From positions 868,001-932,000 of the forward strand of contig NZ_LR962863.1 in assembly GCF_900458895.1 (NCBI RefSeq): DNA of 64,000 nucleotides, read 5' to 3'. Under the pieces are notes generated by a model. The model was not told the origin of the DNA. It saw nothing but the letters and a program-made list of their open reading frames with translations, and did no database searches. This document shows, piece after piece, positions 38,477 through 47,495 of this stretch; position 1 is the first letter of the stretch, and every line of letters begins with the position of its first letter. The stretch is from Staphylococcus schleiferi (GTDB taxonomy: Bacteria; Bacillota; Bacilli; Staphylococcales; Staphylococcaceae). The translations under genes and the position numbers were made by a program.

Positions 38477-38488
38477 TGAGGTGATCGA

Positions 38489-39166
38489 ATGGAATTTCCA
38501 AAAAAATGGTTAACAGAAGTATCAAAAGGCGAAGCAATCGCGGCACAAATACGCCTTGATATTATTAACGGGGATCGCTCAGCAGAACAGATTTTAACTG
38601 AAAATCAAGTGGCTGCTGAATTTCATGTGAGTCGTTCACCTGTTAGAGATGCATTTAAAATTTTAAAACAAGAGCGCTTGATTCGCTTAGAACGTATGGG
38701 AGCAGAAATTGTTCCTTTTACAGAGCAGCAACGACAGGAATTGACGGATATACGGTTAATGATTGAATCATTTGCTTTTACAAAGGTCGTTCAACGTGAT
38801 GATTTGGATACAATTGTGCGAGCGATGTATCAAGCGCTTGAAATGATGAAAGTAAGCTTGAAGTTTGAAGATGCGATAAGCTTTACGGAAAATGATTTAA
38901 ACTTCCATGAAACTATGGTACGGGCATGTGAACATCATTATTTAACACACTTATGGAAACAAATGAAGCCGACAATGCTTTGTATGATTTATATCAGTAT
39001 GCAGCGCAGAATGGACACAAATGTCATCGATTTTAAGCGAATTATTACGAACCATGAACTCTTTGTAAAAGCCATTGAAGCACAAGATAGAAAAAAGATG
39101 TATCAAGCATTTGAGCTGAATTTTAAAGATTTAAATGATGATATCGGTGCTTTTTGGGCACAGTAG
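38489..39166 (+). CDS. gntR: Gluconate operon repressor GntR
   Basis: An N-terminal winged HTH (AEQILTENQVAAEFHVSRSPVRDAFKIL) and a C-terminal FCD-type ligand domain, 225 aa. GntR of B. subtilis is released by gluconate. Position first in the operon, right after its operator, indicates autoregulation. ATG follows a GAGGTG site. Confidence 0.93.
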   Translation: MEFPKKWLTEVSKGEAIAAQIRLDIINGDRSAEQILTENQVAAEFHVSRSPVRDAFKILKQERLIRLERMGAEIVPFTEQQRQELTDIRLMIESFAFTKVVQRDDLDTIVRAMYQALEMMKVSLKFEDAISFTENDLNFHETMVRACEHHYLTHLWKQMKPTMLCMIYISMQRRMDTNVIDFKRIITNHELFVKAIEAQDRKKMYQAFELNFKDLNDDIGAFWAQ

Positions 39167-39188
39167 TGAGAGAAAGGAGCATGAAAAT

Positions 39189-40733
39189 ATGAAAGATTTT
39201 ATGATGGGTGTAGATATTGGTACGACGAGCACAAAAGCGGTCTTATATCGTACGAATGGACGTATACAATTAAAAAAACAAATTGAATACCCATTACTGA
39301 CACCTGAAGTAGATATTTCTGAACAAGATCCGGAAGTGATTTTTAAAGCAGTGATTGAAACGATACAGTCCGTTTTAATTGAAAGTGAAGTTTCGAGTGA
39401 AGACGTTGCATTTATTTCATTCAGCGCACAAATGCACAGTCTTTTACTTATTGATGAAAATAACCAACCTTTAACAAACAGTATGACATGGGCAGACAAT
39501 CGTGCTCGTTTTGCTACTGAAGACTTGCGTAAGCATTATGAGGGCCATGAGATTTATAAACGTACAGGCACGCCACTTCATGCGATGTCACCACTTTCTA
39601 AACTGTGGTGGTTAAAAAATGAGTCTCTAGATCTTTTTAATCAAGCACGTTACTTTGTAGATATTAAGTCATATGTATTATTCAGATTAACTGGAGAATG
39701 GGTGATGGATGAATCTATTGCTTCAGCCACAGGGCTCTATCATTTGAAAAATAGAGATTGGGACTCATCCGTTTTAGATTTACTAAATATCTCAGCTTCC
39801 CAACTACCACGATTGGTAGAAACTACCAAAGTATTAACTATAGAAAATAATTTTACTGTCCAACAACTTGGTCTTTCAATTCAAACACCGATTGTTGTTG
39901 GGGCGAGCGATGGCGTTCTTTCTAATTTAGGTGTCAATAGTATAGAAAAAGGAGAAGTCGCCATCACGATTGGGACATCGGGTGCAATACGAACGGTAGT
40001 TGACCATCCAGTTATAGATGAAAAGGGACGTATATTTTGCTATGTCCTTGATGAACATCATTATGTTATTGGAGGACCCGTTAATAATGGTGGTGTTGTG
40101 TTGAAATGGTTAAGAGACGAGTTGCTTGCCAGTGAAATTGAAACAGCAAAGCGACTCGGAATTGATACATACGATGTCATGTCCCGTATTGCACAAACTG
40201 TGCCGCCCGGTTCAAATGGTTTACTTTTTCATCCTTATCTGACAGGTGAACGCGCGCCGTTGTGGGATTCTAATGCGCGAGGCTCTTTTATTGGTCTAAC
40301 GTTGTCACATAAAAAAGAGCATATGATACGCGCTGTAATGGAAGGTGTCTTGTTTAATCTTTACACAGTATTTTTAGCTTTAGTTGAAGTCATGGAGGAA
40401 GTCCCTCAAAAAATTAAGGCGACAGGTGGATTTTCAAAAAGTCATTTATGGAGACAAATGATGGCTGATATTTTTGATTGTACAGTAGAAATTCCTAAAA
40501 GTTATGAGAGTTCATGTCTCGGCGCTTGTGTTTTAGGTTTAAAAGCGCTCAATCATATTGAAGATTATTCTATCGTTGAAACATGGATGGGCGCTACCCA
40601 CCAACATGTCCCTCATGATAAGAATGTCAATCTCTATCAAGAATTAGCATCTGCTTTTATACAGATTAGTCGTGATTTGAATTATGCTTATCAAACTTTA
40701 TCTCAATTTCAAAATCAGTTAAAAGATAAATAG
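39189..40733 (+). CDS. gntK: Gluconate kinase (FGGY family)
   Basis: FGGY sugar kinase: MGVDIGTTSTKAVLY near the start, ITIGTSGAIR and GVVLKWLRDE, and the C-terminal KATGGFSKSHLWRQM. It phosphorylates gluconate to 6-phosphogluconate. Start ATG 39189, after AAAGGAGC, gives 514 aa; the upstream in-frame ATG lies inside gntR. Between gntR and gntP. Confidence 0.93.
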   Translation: MKDFMMGVDIGTTSTKAVLYRTNGRIQLKKQIEYPLLTPEVDISEQDPEVIFKAVIETIQSVLIESEVSSEDVAFISFSAQMHSLLLIDENNQPLTNSMTWADNRARFATEDLRKHYEGHEIYKRTGTPLHAMSPLSKLWWLKNESLDLFNQARYFVDIKSYVLFRLTGEWVMDESIASATGLYHLKNRDWDSSVLDLLNISASQLPRLVETTKVLTIENNFTVQQLGLSIQTPIVVGASDGVLSNLGVNSIEKGEVAITIGTSGAIRTVVDHPVIDEKGRIFCYVLDEHHYVIGGPVNNGGVVLKWLRDELLASEIETAKRLGIDTYDVMSRIAQTVPPGSNGLLFHPYLTGERAPLWDSNARGSFIGLTLSHKKEHMIRAVMEGVLFNLYTVFLALVEVMEEVPQKIKATGGFSKSHLWRQMMADIFDCTVEIPKSYESSCLGACVLGLKALNHIEDYSIVETWMGATHQHVPHDKNVNLYQELASAFIQISRDLNYAYQTLSQFQNQLKDK

Positions 40734-40745
40734 GGAGGGAACACA

Positions 40746-42107
40746 ATGTTACATGAATTTTGGCCACTAATCAGCGTCTTCATCGGTATCATCGTTTTAT
40801 TATTACTCATTATGCAATTCCAATTAAATACTTTTATTGCGCTTATTATTACAGCCATGTTGACGGGTATTTTACTAGGAATGCCATACAATAAAATTGT
40901 AACAACTATTGAAGCGGGCATAGGCGGAACTTTAGGTCATATTGCTTTAATATTTGGTTTAGGCGCAATGTTAGGTAAATTATTAGCGGACGGTGGTGGG
41001 GCGACACAAATCGCCGACACCCTCATTGCAAAGTTAGGTAAAAAATATGTGCAATGGGCGATGGTGATTGCATCTTTTATGATTGGAATTGCTTTATTTT
41101 TTGAAGTCGGACTCGTTTTATTAATTCCGTTAGTTTTTACCATTGCTAAACGAATGAATGTATCTCAATTAAAAATGGGCTTACCCATGGTTACAGCACT
41201 TTCTGTTACACATGGCTTTTTGCCTCCGCATCCAGGGCCAGTTGTTATTTCTAAAGAGTTAAATGCACCTATTGGGAAAGTGCTCCTTTATGGCTTTATC
41301 ATTGCAATACCAGTCACTTTGATTGCTGGACCACTATTCGTAAAGATTGCACCTTATTTGTCGCGAAGTGCTTTTGAAAGAGAAGGAGATATATCATCAC
41401 TCGGTGCAACCAAGTCCTTTGAAGATGAAAAATTGCCCAATTTTGCATTGAGTACATTTACAGCGCTGTTACCGGTTCTTTTAATGTTATTTGCTACCAT
41501 TTGGCAATTAGTGACAGGTCATGAGTCAGGACCGAAAAACCACCTAGAAAGAATCATATATTTTGTAGGGAATGCAGGTACCGCCATGTTAATAGCAGTG
41601 ATATTTGCAATCTTTAGTATGGGAATTTTGCGTGGTAAGTCGACTAAACAGGTCATGAATACGTTGACAGAAGCGATTTATCCAATTGGCATGATGCTGC
41701 TTATCATTGGCGCTGGTGGTGCGTTCAAGCAAATTTTAATTGATGGTGGTGTAGGTGGTGCCGTTGAGCATATTTTTACGGATGTTCGCATATCACCCAT
41801 TTTACTCGCTTGGTTAGTGGCGGCACTACTGAGACTGGCACTTGGTTCAGCGACAGTTGCGGCAATTTCGACAACAGGAATCATCTTACCCTTATTGCAA
41901 ACGACAGACGTGAATTTAGCATTAGTTGTGTTAGCAATAGGAGCAGGCAGTATCTTTTGTTCACATGTGAATGACGCAGGATTTTGGATGTTTAAAGAAT
42001 ATTTTGGACTGACTGTAAAAGAAACATTTTTAACATGGTCACTTGTCGAAACCATTATTTCTGTGAGCGGCTTAGGATTTGTTTATCTCATGAGTGTTAT
42101 CATCTAA
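40746..42107 (+). CDS. gntP: Gluconate permease GntP
   Basis: A 453-aa membrane protein of the GntP family with about twelve hydrophobic segments, the GFLPPHPGPV motif near residue 158 and GSATVAAISTTG near 378. It imports gluconate by proton symport. Starts 12 bases after gntK with GGGAGGG. Confidence 0.93.
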   Translation: MLHEFWPLISVFIGIIVLLLLIMQFQLNTFIALIITAMLTGILLGMPYNKIVTTIEAGIGGTLGHIALIFGLGAMLGKLLADGGGATQIADTLIAKLGKKYVQWAMVIASFMIGIALFFEVGLVLLIPLVFTIAKRMNVSQLKMGLPMVTALSVTHGFLPPHPGPVVISKELNAPIGKVLLYGFIIAIPVTLIAGPLFVKIAPYLSRSAFEREGDISSLGATKSFEDEKLPNFALSTFTALLPVLLMLFATIWQLVTGHESGPKNHLERIIYFVGNAGTAMLIAVIFAIFSMGILRGKSTKQVMNTLTEAIYPIGMMLLIIGAGGAFKQILIDGGVGGAVEHIFTDVRISPILLAWLVAALLRLALGSATVAAISTTGIILPLLQTTDVNLALVVLAIGAGSIFCSHVNDAGFWMFKEYFGLTVKETFLTWSLVETIISVSGLGFVYLMSVII

Positions 42108-42209
42108 TAAAAGTGAGGTTATCCAAAAAGGGTTATAAGCGGAATAACAATTAAAAAAGGTAGAATCAATTAAAAATGAAAGATAATATTAAGATTATTT
42201 AACAACGAT

Positions 42210-42268
42210 GCCTCGAATTGAGAACGGTTTGGTTAAACGTATACTCGATTCGAGGCGTTAGTTTTTTG
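42210..42268 (+). terminator. Terminator of the gnt operon
   Basis: GCCTCGAATTGAG pairs with CTCGATTCGAGGC around a 21-base loop and is followed by a T run. Confidence 0.85.
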
Positions 42269-42322
42269 AAACCTTCAGTGCATTAAATCCATCATCATGT
42301 CCGAACATGTGAGTGATTATAT

Positions 42323-42880
42323 TTAAATAAGTCGAGATAAGATAGATTCATAGACTTCATTCCAAAACGAAGGATCTGTCGCATAACGATTATGAATCGT
42401 TTGATGGACTTCTTTTTGTTTATCATCAAAACTTGGATCATTTTTATCAGGTAAATATTCCGAACGGACTTGTTCTACAAATTTTTGAACTGTGTGTGCA
42501 CGCGGGCCCCATACCGCTTTTTGTTCAAAATTCTCATTCATAAAAATGTAAATGGGTATTGAACGTGATTTACCATTGGTTAAATATTGGTCGATGAGAT
42601 CTGTATTCTCATCTCGATAAAAAGCGCGCACTTCTAAATCTGCACCCTCAGCGATATGCTTTAGAATTGCATTATTCATCATAGCGTCACCGCACCAATC
42701 TTCTGTAATGACAAGAACATAACGATAACCTTTTTCTTTAAGTTGCTCAATGCGACTATCGTTTGAAGGTAATTCAAATTGATGATAAATCGATTGGAGT
42801 TCGGACTGATTTTGAGACATGTCTTGAATATACTGATCGAAAGGTTTAGATTGTGCGTAATATGTTTTTAAATGTGCCAT
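42323..42880 (-). CDS. Thioredoxin-like family protein (Thioredoxin_9 type)
   Basis: 185 aa with a thioredoxin-fold core: VLVITEDWCGDAMMNNAIL holds a single Cys where thioredoxins have CxxC, followed by SIPIYIFMNENFE with the cis-Pro. Members are annotated as thioredoxin family proteins of unknown function. Cytoplasmic. Own ribosome site GGGAGGGG. Redox activity is unproven because the second Cys is missing. Confidence 0.78.
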   Translation of the reverse strand: MAHLKTYYAQSKPFDQYIQDMSQNQSELQSIYHQFELPSNDSRIEQLKEKGYRYVLVITEDWCGDAMMNNAILKHIAEGADLEVRAFYRDENTDLIDQYLTNGKSRSIPIYIFMNENFEQKAVWGPRAHTVQKFVEQVRSEYLPDKNDPSFDDKQKEVHQTIHNRYATDPSFWNEVYESILSRLI

Positions 42881-43050
42881 AATAACCCCTCCCTTGACTT
42901 ACATTATAACAGTATAATAATTTGATGAAAATTAAAAAGATTACGACAAATTAAGAATATGACATTTACAATACAAATTTAATCAAACTATTTAATTTTA
43001 AAGTATGAGTCCTTATAATTTTTAATATCAGAGTTAAAAGGGGGAAGACG

Positions 43051-43608
43051 ATGGATAAAATCACATTTTTAAATGAATTAGAATATCAACTACATCGTTT
43101 ACCCGATGATAAAATTGATGAAGTGATGAATACGTACGAGAATTATTTTTATCAAGAAGGACGTAAAGGGAAAACTGACCACGCCATTGTTAAAACTTTA
43201 GATACACCTAAGCAAATTGCAAAGCAGCAATATGCTAAATATGCTGTTAAAAATGCGGAAAATAAACCTGATGTAGCACACATTGCGCATGCTGTTTTTG
43301 CGACAATAGGGATGAGTGTCATCACTTTATTTTTCATTCTGGTACCTTTGTTTTTTGTAATGATTATTACATTGTTAGGCACTTTTATTGCATTAGGAAT
43401 GTTGCTATCCCCGTTACTCTTACTCATTATGAACATATGGTCAGGGTTATACAGCTTTTCATTAAGCAATTATCTTTTTAGCTTTGCTTATTTAGGACTG
43501 GGTGCTATGTTCCTGGTCATGATTATAAAATTCATCATTGCAATTCGAAACTTACTCATAAGATATTTGAAATGGAATGTCAATTTTATTAAAAAAGGAA
43601 CATCGTAG
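43051..43608 (+). CDS. HAAS/DUF1700 membrane signalling protein
   Basis: The N-terminal HAAS segment (LNELEYQLHRLPDDKIDEVMNTYENYFYQEGRKGKTD) precedes about four membrane helices. In other Firmicutes HAAS proteins pair with PadR regulators and DUF4097 proteins; here only the DUF4097 gene follows, after 2 bases. 185 aa. Function in envelope stress is inferred from family. Confidence 0.8.
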   Translation: MDKITFLNELEYQLHRLPDDKIDEVMNTYENYFYQEGRKGKTDHAIVKTLDTPKQIAKQQYAKYAVKNAENKPDVAHIAHAVFATIGMSVITLFFILVPLFFVMIITLLGTFIALGMLLSPLLLLIMNIWSGLYSFSLSNYLFSFAYLGLGAMFLVMIIKFIIAIRNLLIRYLKWNVNFIKKGTS

Positions 43609-43610
43609 CC

Positions 43611-44453
43611 ATGAAAAAATTATTTATATTTGGTTTGAGTTGTTTTTTAGTCTCTTTTATATTAGGCACCATCGTATGGTTTGGATTTGAAAAAAAGCAA
43701 CAATCCATTGAAAAAGTAGAAAAAACATATGCTAAAAATGAAATTAATCAACTTATCGTGAATATGGCATCAGCTGATGTCAAAATTGTTGAAGGCAACC
43801 AGTTTCATGTCACATATAAAGGTAAAGAAGATTTGAGCGTTTCGAAGCAGAACAAAACGTTAAATATCGCAGAAATTAAACATTCTAGAGGAAAGGAACC
43901 TAATTTAAATCCTTTCAATAGAGAAGATAATTACATTGTGATTACTGTTCCATCAGCACAATTGAAAGAGCTGAATGTTTCAACTGGTTTCGCTAAAATA
44001 CAAGCTGATGGGATTGATAGCCAGAATGCGAAGTTTTGGAACGAACGCTCAGGTGAAGTGACGATTAATCATAGTCAATTTTCACATACTAAAATCATTG
44101 GTCATGAATCGTTAGTGAACATTCATGATAGTCACTTGAATCAAAGTGAAATCAGTGTTGAAAATGGTCAGATTAATGCTAACCGATCCGCACTTCATAG
44201 AAGTATTTTTAAAATTAAGCAAGGAAATATCGTCATGAATGATATGGAAACAGAATGTGATTTTAAAGGCTCTACGCAAAAAGGGAATATCGATTTAAAT
44301 TATCGAAAAACGCCTCATAATGTCATGCTATCGTTAAATCCAGAACATGGTCATGCACATATTAAAAATCAACATTTAAAGCATGGTAAAAATGGTAAAG
44401 GAGAGCATAAAGTTGAACTTTACACAAATCATGGGGACATTACGGTAGATTAA
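43611..44453 (+). CDS. DUF4097-type putative adhesin/envelope protein
   Basis: One N-terminal membrane helix (LFIFGLSCFLVSFILGTIVWFGF, residues about 4-26) and an extracellular beta-solenoid of short repeated strands such as LIVNMASADVKIVEGNQFHVTYKG, ELNVSTGFAKIQADGI, NIHDSHLNQSEISV and INANRSAL. Co-transcribed with the HAAS gene. 280 aa. Role unknown. Confidence 0.8.
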   Translation: MKKLFIFGLSCFLVSFILGTIVWFGFEKKQQSIEKVEKTYAKNEINQLIVNMASADVKIVEGNQFHVTYKGKEDLSVSKQNKTLNIAEIKHSRGKEPNLNPFNREDNYIVITVPSAQLKELNVSTGFAKIQADGIDSQNAKFWNERSGEVTINHSQFSHTKIIGHESLVNIHDSHLNQSEISVENGQINANRSALHRSIFKIKQGNIVMNDMETECDFKGSTQKGNIDLNYRKTPHNVMLSLNPEHGHAHIKNQHLKHGKNGKGEHKVELYTNHGDITVD

Positions 44454-44470
44454 TGAATGAAATCGATTAA

Positions 44471-44520
44471 GCGCCATAAATGGATGACAACTGTGTCATC
44501 TATTTATGGCGTGTTTTATT
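44471..44520. terminator. Bidirectional terminator
   Basis: GCGCCATAAATGGATGACA pairs with GTCATCTATTTATGGCG and is followed by GTTTTATTTATT. It separates the DUF4097 and C45 genes, which converge. Confidence 0.8.
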
Positions 44521-45563
44521 TATTCTGTCGCAAATTGAATTTCTGTATCAATGCGACCTTCAATTTGATTTGCCGTTAGATCATGGCCTTTTAACCAAGC
44601 GCCAAAATCAATTTTAATCGGATTTCGACTTTCACCTAATGCAATCCAAGCGTGTAATTGATGGGGGTCATACATAGAAGTATGAATAGTCCCACTCCAG
44701 CTTTTAAATAATTTACTATATATTTCGTATTGGGGTTGATTGAACCGCTTAAAGACTTCAAAGCGGTCTTCATGTGCTTGTGAAATTTGATTTTCAAGGC
44801 GACCTAATCGTTCTTTAGATTCTTTTGTATAGTTGCGATTTTCATGCGTCAACAATTTAAAGTGATTGGTGCAAGTTTGATCATAACGAACCTCTATACT
44901 TCTCGGAGAAACTTCAACGATGGCATGTGCGCCAGTTGCATCCTTAACGATATAACTAAATGAACTCCGGTGAGGAATTTCTTTTAAAAAGGCCACGGCT
45001 TCTTCTACATTTTTGCAATTTTCTAAGACAAGACGGCCAACCATATAACAAACAAATCCATTCGCTGGCTTTTTACGATGCATAAAATTGTAAGCCATAA
45101 CTAAACCACATTCGTTCATTCCGTCCATGCGACCTGTCACTCGAGACATAGGACCAATTTGAGCATAACCGTCATCATGCGGTTCAAACAACTGATACCT
45201 AGCATCGTATGTTGCAGGGTGATAATCGTAATTTCTCACTAAATAATCTTGTCCAATGTAAACCGAACACCCACTATCTGGCAGTGTTGTGAAGCGGTAG
45301 TGTGCGAAATTTAAAATCGCTTGTCGTGTTGGAATTTTTAATACATCTTGAATTCCCATTATTTCTTCCCAAATCCGAGGTGCATATTGTTGATAAATGT
45401 GATAAGTTTCTTCGATATCTATATCGAAGCGAGGCACTCGTTTCTTCCATTCTTTATTTCTATTTTTTAATAACGCTGTCGTTTGAAGCCACTGCCCTGT
45501 CATTACACCGTAATCGTAATGGTTTCCTCTAAAGCTTAAAATATCCGATGTGACATTTTGCAT
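44520..45563 (-). CDS. C45-family acyltransferase/choloylglycine hydrolase-like protein
   Basis: The Ntn-hydrolase nucleophile is visible in LPDSGCSVYIGQDYLVRNYDYHP near residue 95, and NECGLVMAYNFMHRKK in the middle. The family (C45, penicillin acyltransferase-like) normally matures by self-cleavage before the Cys; no signal peptide is present. 347 aa. Substrate unknown. Confidence 0.8.
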   Translation of the reverse strand: MQNVTSDILSFRGNHYDYGVMTGQWLQTTALLKNRNKEWKKRVPRFDIDIEETYHIYQQYAPRIWEEIMGIQDVLKIPTRQAILNFAHYRFTTLPDSGCSVYIGQDYLVRNYDYHPATYDARYQLFEPHDDGYAQIGPMSRVTGRMDGMNECGLVMAYNFMHRKKPANGFVCYMVGRLVLENCKNVEEAVAFLKEIPHRSSFSYIVKDATGAHAIVEVSPRSIEVRYDQTCTNHFKLLTHENRNYTKESKERLGRLENQISQAHEDRFEVFKRFNQPQYEIYSKLFKSWSGTIHTSMYDPHQLHAWIALGESRNPIKIDFGAWLKGHDLTANQIEGRIDTEIQFATE

Positions 45564-45707
45564 AAAAATCGTCCTCTCTGAAATCTCGCTAACATAATTT
45601 GTTAAATGGTTGTAATCATTCTTTAATGGTATTCACTTCATGGCGCTACTATAATAAATTTAACATCATATTAAGTCGTATGTGAATAGGGATAAGGGGG
45701 GAGTTTT

Positions 45708-45764
45708 ATGTGGAATTACTATATTAAGGTTAAACATTGGTTTTACAAAAATTATACACGGTGA
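45708..45764 (+). CDS. Possible 18-aa aromatic cationic peptide
   Basis: An ORF starting MWNYYIKVKHW follows a strong GGGGGGAG site and is closed within 75 bases by a hairpin terminator (45801-45838). The strong ribosome site and dedicated terminator support a small transcript; the peptide itself is not recognised and resembles only the start of the 57-aa protein at 46450 (MWNFIKG). Could be a truncated relative. Confidence 0.4.
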   Translation: MWNYYIKVKHWFYKNYTR

Positions 45765-45800
45765 TGATTGCATTGAGGACTAACTATAAATGGATGATAT

Positions 45801-45838
45801 AAAACTCGGACGAAAGGTTATGTATCGTCCGAGTTTGT
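45801..45838 (+). terminator. Hairpin terminator after the small ORF
   Basis: AAACTCGGACGA pairs with TCGTCCGAGTTT around GGTTATG-type loop bases. The T tail is modest (TTTGTGTTT). Confidence 0.7.
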
Positions 45839-45898
45839 GTTTAATATCATAAATAGTTATGTTTGAAATATGTGGTGCTATTACGCGACATTCCTCAT

Positions 45899-46285
45899 TT
45901 ATTGATTGACATCTATTACATTTGGTGTGATATAGACTGTTTTAATACGATGTTGTTCACCTGAAGCCCCTCCAAAAGTCATTGTAACCATTGTTTTAGA
46001 AGTGCGCTTGTAGTCAGGATTTTCTAACGAATAAACGTAAAAAATAATTAATTGACTGCCTCGCACATGGGCACGATGGATAATTTCAAAGTTCCATTGG
46101 AGGTCATTTTTCTCCATCACTTGCTGCATGCGTTTTCGTAACATGTGAATGAGCGTTGACTTTGATAATGATTGTGCCTCACCTAGCTCATTAATATAGT
46201 ATGCTAATACGCGATCATCTACCATATTTTCTATACTCTCGATATCATTGCTTTTCCACGAACTCATTAATGATATGTATGGCAT
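45899..46285 (-). CDS. Small NTF2-like protein, unknown
   Basis: 128 aa starting MPYISLMSSWKSNDIES; alternating helix (IENMVDDRVLAYYIN) and long strands (WNFEIIHRAHVRGSQLIIFYVYSL; SKTMVTMTFGG) suggest an NTF2/SnoaL-like cone fold. No catalytic residues can be assigned. Own GAGG site. Low confidence in fold, good confidence in coding. Confidence 0.65.
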   Translation of the reverse strand: MPYISLMSSWKSNDIESIENMVDDRVLAYYINELGEAQSLSKSTLIHMLRKRMQQVMEKNDLQWNFEIIHRAHVRGSQLIIFYVYSLENPDYKRTSKTMVTMTFGGASGEQHRIKTVYITPNVIDVNQ

Positions 46286-46449
46286 TTAACAAACCTCTTT
46301 CACAATTAAGTTAATCTTAATGTAACATATTGCTTATAAAAATTAAATTGATTTCTGATTAATACAGTCAAGAATAGGGTATGTAGTTAATGATTGTAAT
46401 ATTTTATGTTATGATGATATTAAATAAATGATGATGAGGTGAAATATTT

Positions 46450-46623
46450 ATGTGGAACTTTATTAAGGGCTTATTTAAGTTTATCTTTATTTTCACAGCT
46501 ACAGTGACTGTTGTCTTCGGTGTGGGTGCAGCTGTACTCGCATATGTTTTCAAAAAGGACTTTGAAGATATCGAAAATAAAACAAAAGAGATTGTATCTG
46601 ACATTGAGTCTAATGTTAACTAA
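46450..46623 (+). CDS. Small membrane protein, 57 aa
   Basis: Starts MWNFIKGLFKFIFIFTATV with one long helix to about residue 33, then a charged coiled tail (KKDFEDIENKTKEIVSDIESNVN). GAGGTGAAA precedes at correct spacing, and a terminator at 46661-46722 follows. Not recognised. Confidence 0.68.
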   Translation: MWNFIKGLFKFIFIFTATVTVVFGVGAAVLAYVFKKDFEDIENKTKEIVSDIESNVN

Positions 46624-46660
46624 AGCATAACAACTGAACAATTCAATTTTAATGCGCGTT

Positions 46661-46722
46661 GAAAAAGATCACATTTAGTTATTTTGAGCTCGTCTTTATA
46701 CGTTGCTCCAATGTGATTTTTG
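46661..46722 (+). terminator. Terminator of the 57-aa protein gene
   Basis: AAAGATCACATT pairs with AATGTGATTTTT (one bulged G) around a 34-base loop; T tail follows. Confidence 0.65.
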
Positions 46723-46743
46723 ATTTGCCGGATTAACATTTAC

Positions 46744-46803
46744 GGGAGGTAGCGACTTTGAAATCAAAATCAAATTTTAGATTTCGGTCCTACCTCTTTT
46801 TTA
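46744..46803 (+). terminator. Second hairpin terminator of the GAAATC-core type
   Basis: GAGGTAG-GAC-GAAATC pairs with GATTTC-GGTC-TACCTC and is followed by six T. It shares the GAAATC/GATTTC core with hairpins at 10829 and 50178. Confidence 0.75.
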
Positions 46804-46867
46804 TACAGACAATTAGAACACTGAATGAATAAAGGCTTTGAAAATTTTTATTATAAAGGTGATCAGT

Positions 46868-47437
46868 TTGTATCAAACACGTAATGCATTAATTTCATAT
46901 CAACTTAATGAATCGACAAACTTTCAATTAGCATTGTTAAATCAACAATTATTAAATGAGCGCTATCAAGAACAACGCTTTCTTGATATGATTCAGGCCG
47001 TTTTCCAGACACACTATGAGACAAGCAATATTACAATTGGTGTCAGTGATGATAGACAATTAAGAGAAAATGCTTACCAATTTAAAGACTTATTAGAACA
47101 GGCCTTGATGCATACGGGATGTTCAGAGTTTGTAATCAGAGTTGTCGAGTGGAAAGAAGATTGTAAAAGTATGAAAAAATTTGAGCGTGCTTTTGTTGAA
47201 AATGAGCCAGATATATGGTTTGTCTTTTCGAAACCGCTCAGTTTTTGTCGATTGTTAAAAAGATTATATCGAAATCCTCTATTTGATCCTCGTCGTACAT
47301 ATTGCATGAGTAATTTATGTTCAAATCATTTAGTTCAAACATTGGGGTTTAAATATTTTGAAGGTATGAAAGGCATCACATCAATGGGGAAAGTGTGGAC
47401 AGCTGAAGACGGTGAGTTGCGCATTATACCTTCGTAA
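46868..47437 (+). CDS. Hypothetical protein, 189 aa
   Basis: TTG start 5 bases or so after AAAGGTG; upstream in-frame ATG at 46838 has no site. The protein has ITIGVSDDRQLRENAYQF and IWFVFSKPLSFCRLLKRLY segments and several cysteines, but no motif I recognise. No signal peptide. Coding is supported by length and ribosome site. Confidence 0.65.
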   Translation: MYQTRNALISYQLNESTNFQLALLNQQLLNERYQEQRFLDMIQAVFQTHYETSNITIGVSDDRQLRENAYQFKDLLEQALMHTGCSEFVIRVVEWKEDCKSMKKFERAFVENEPDIWFVFSKPLSFCRLLKRLYRNPLFDPRRTYCMSNLCSNHLVQTLGFKYFEGMKGITSMGKVWTAEDGELRIIPS

Positions 47438-47495
47438 TGGGACAGCGTGTTAAAATTTGATAAAATAGCATTAAGAAATTTGAGAGGGGTACAAC

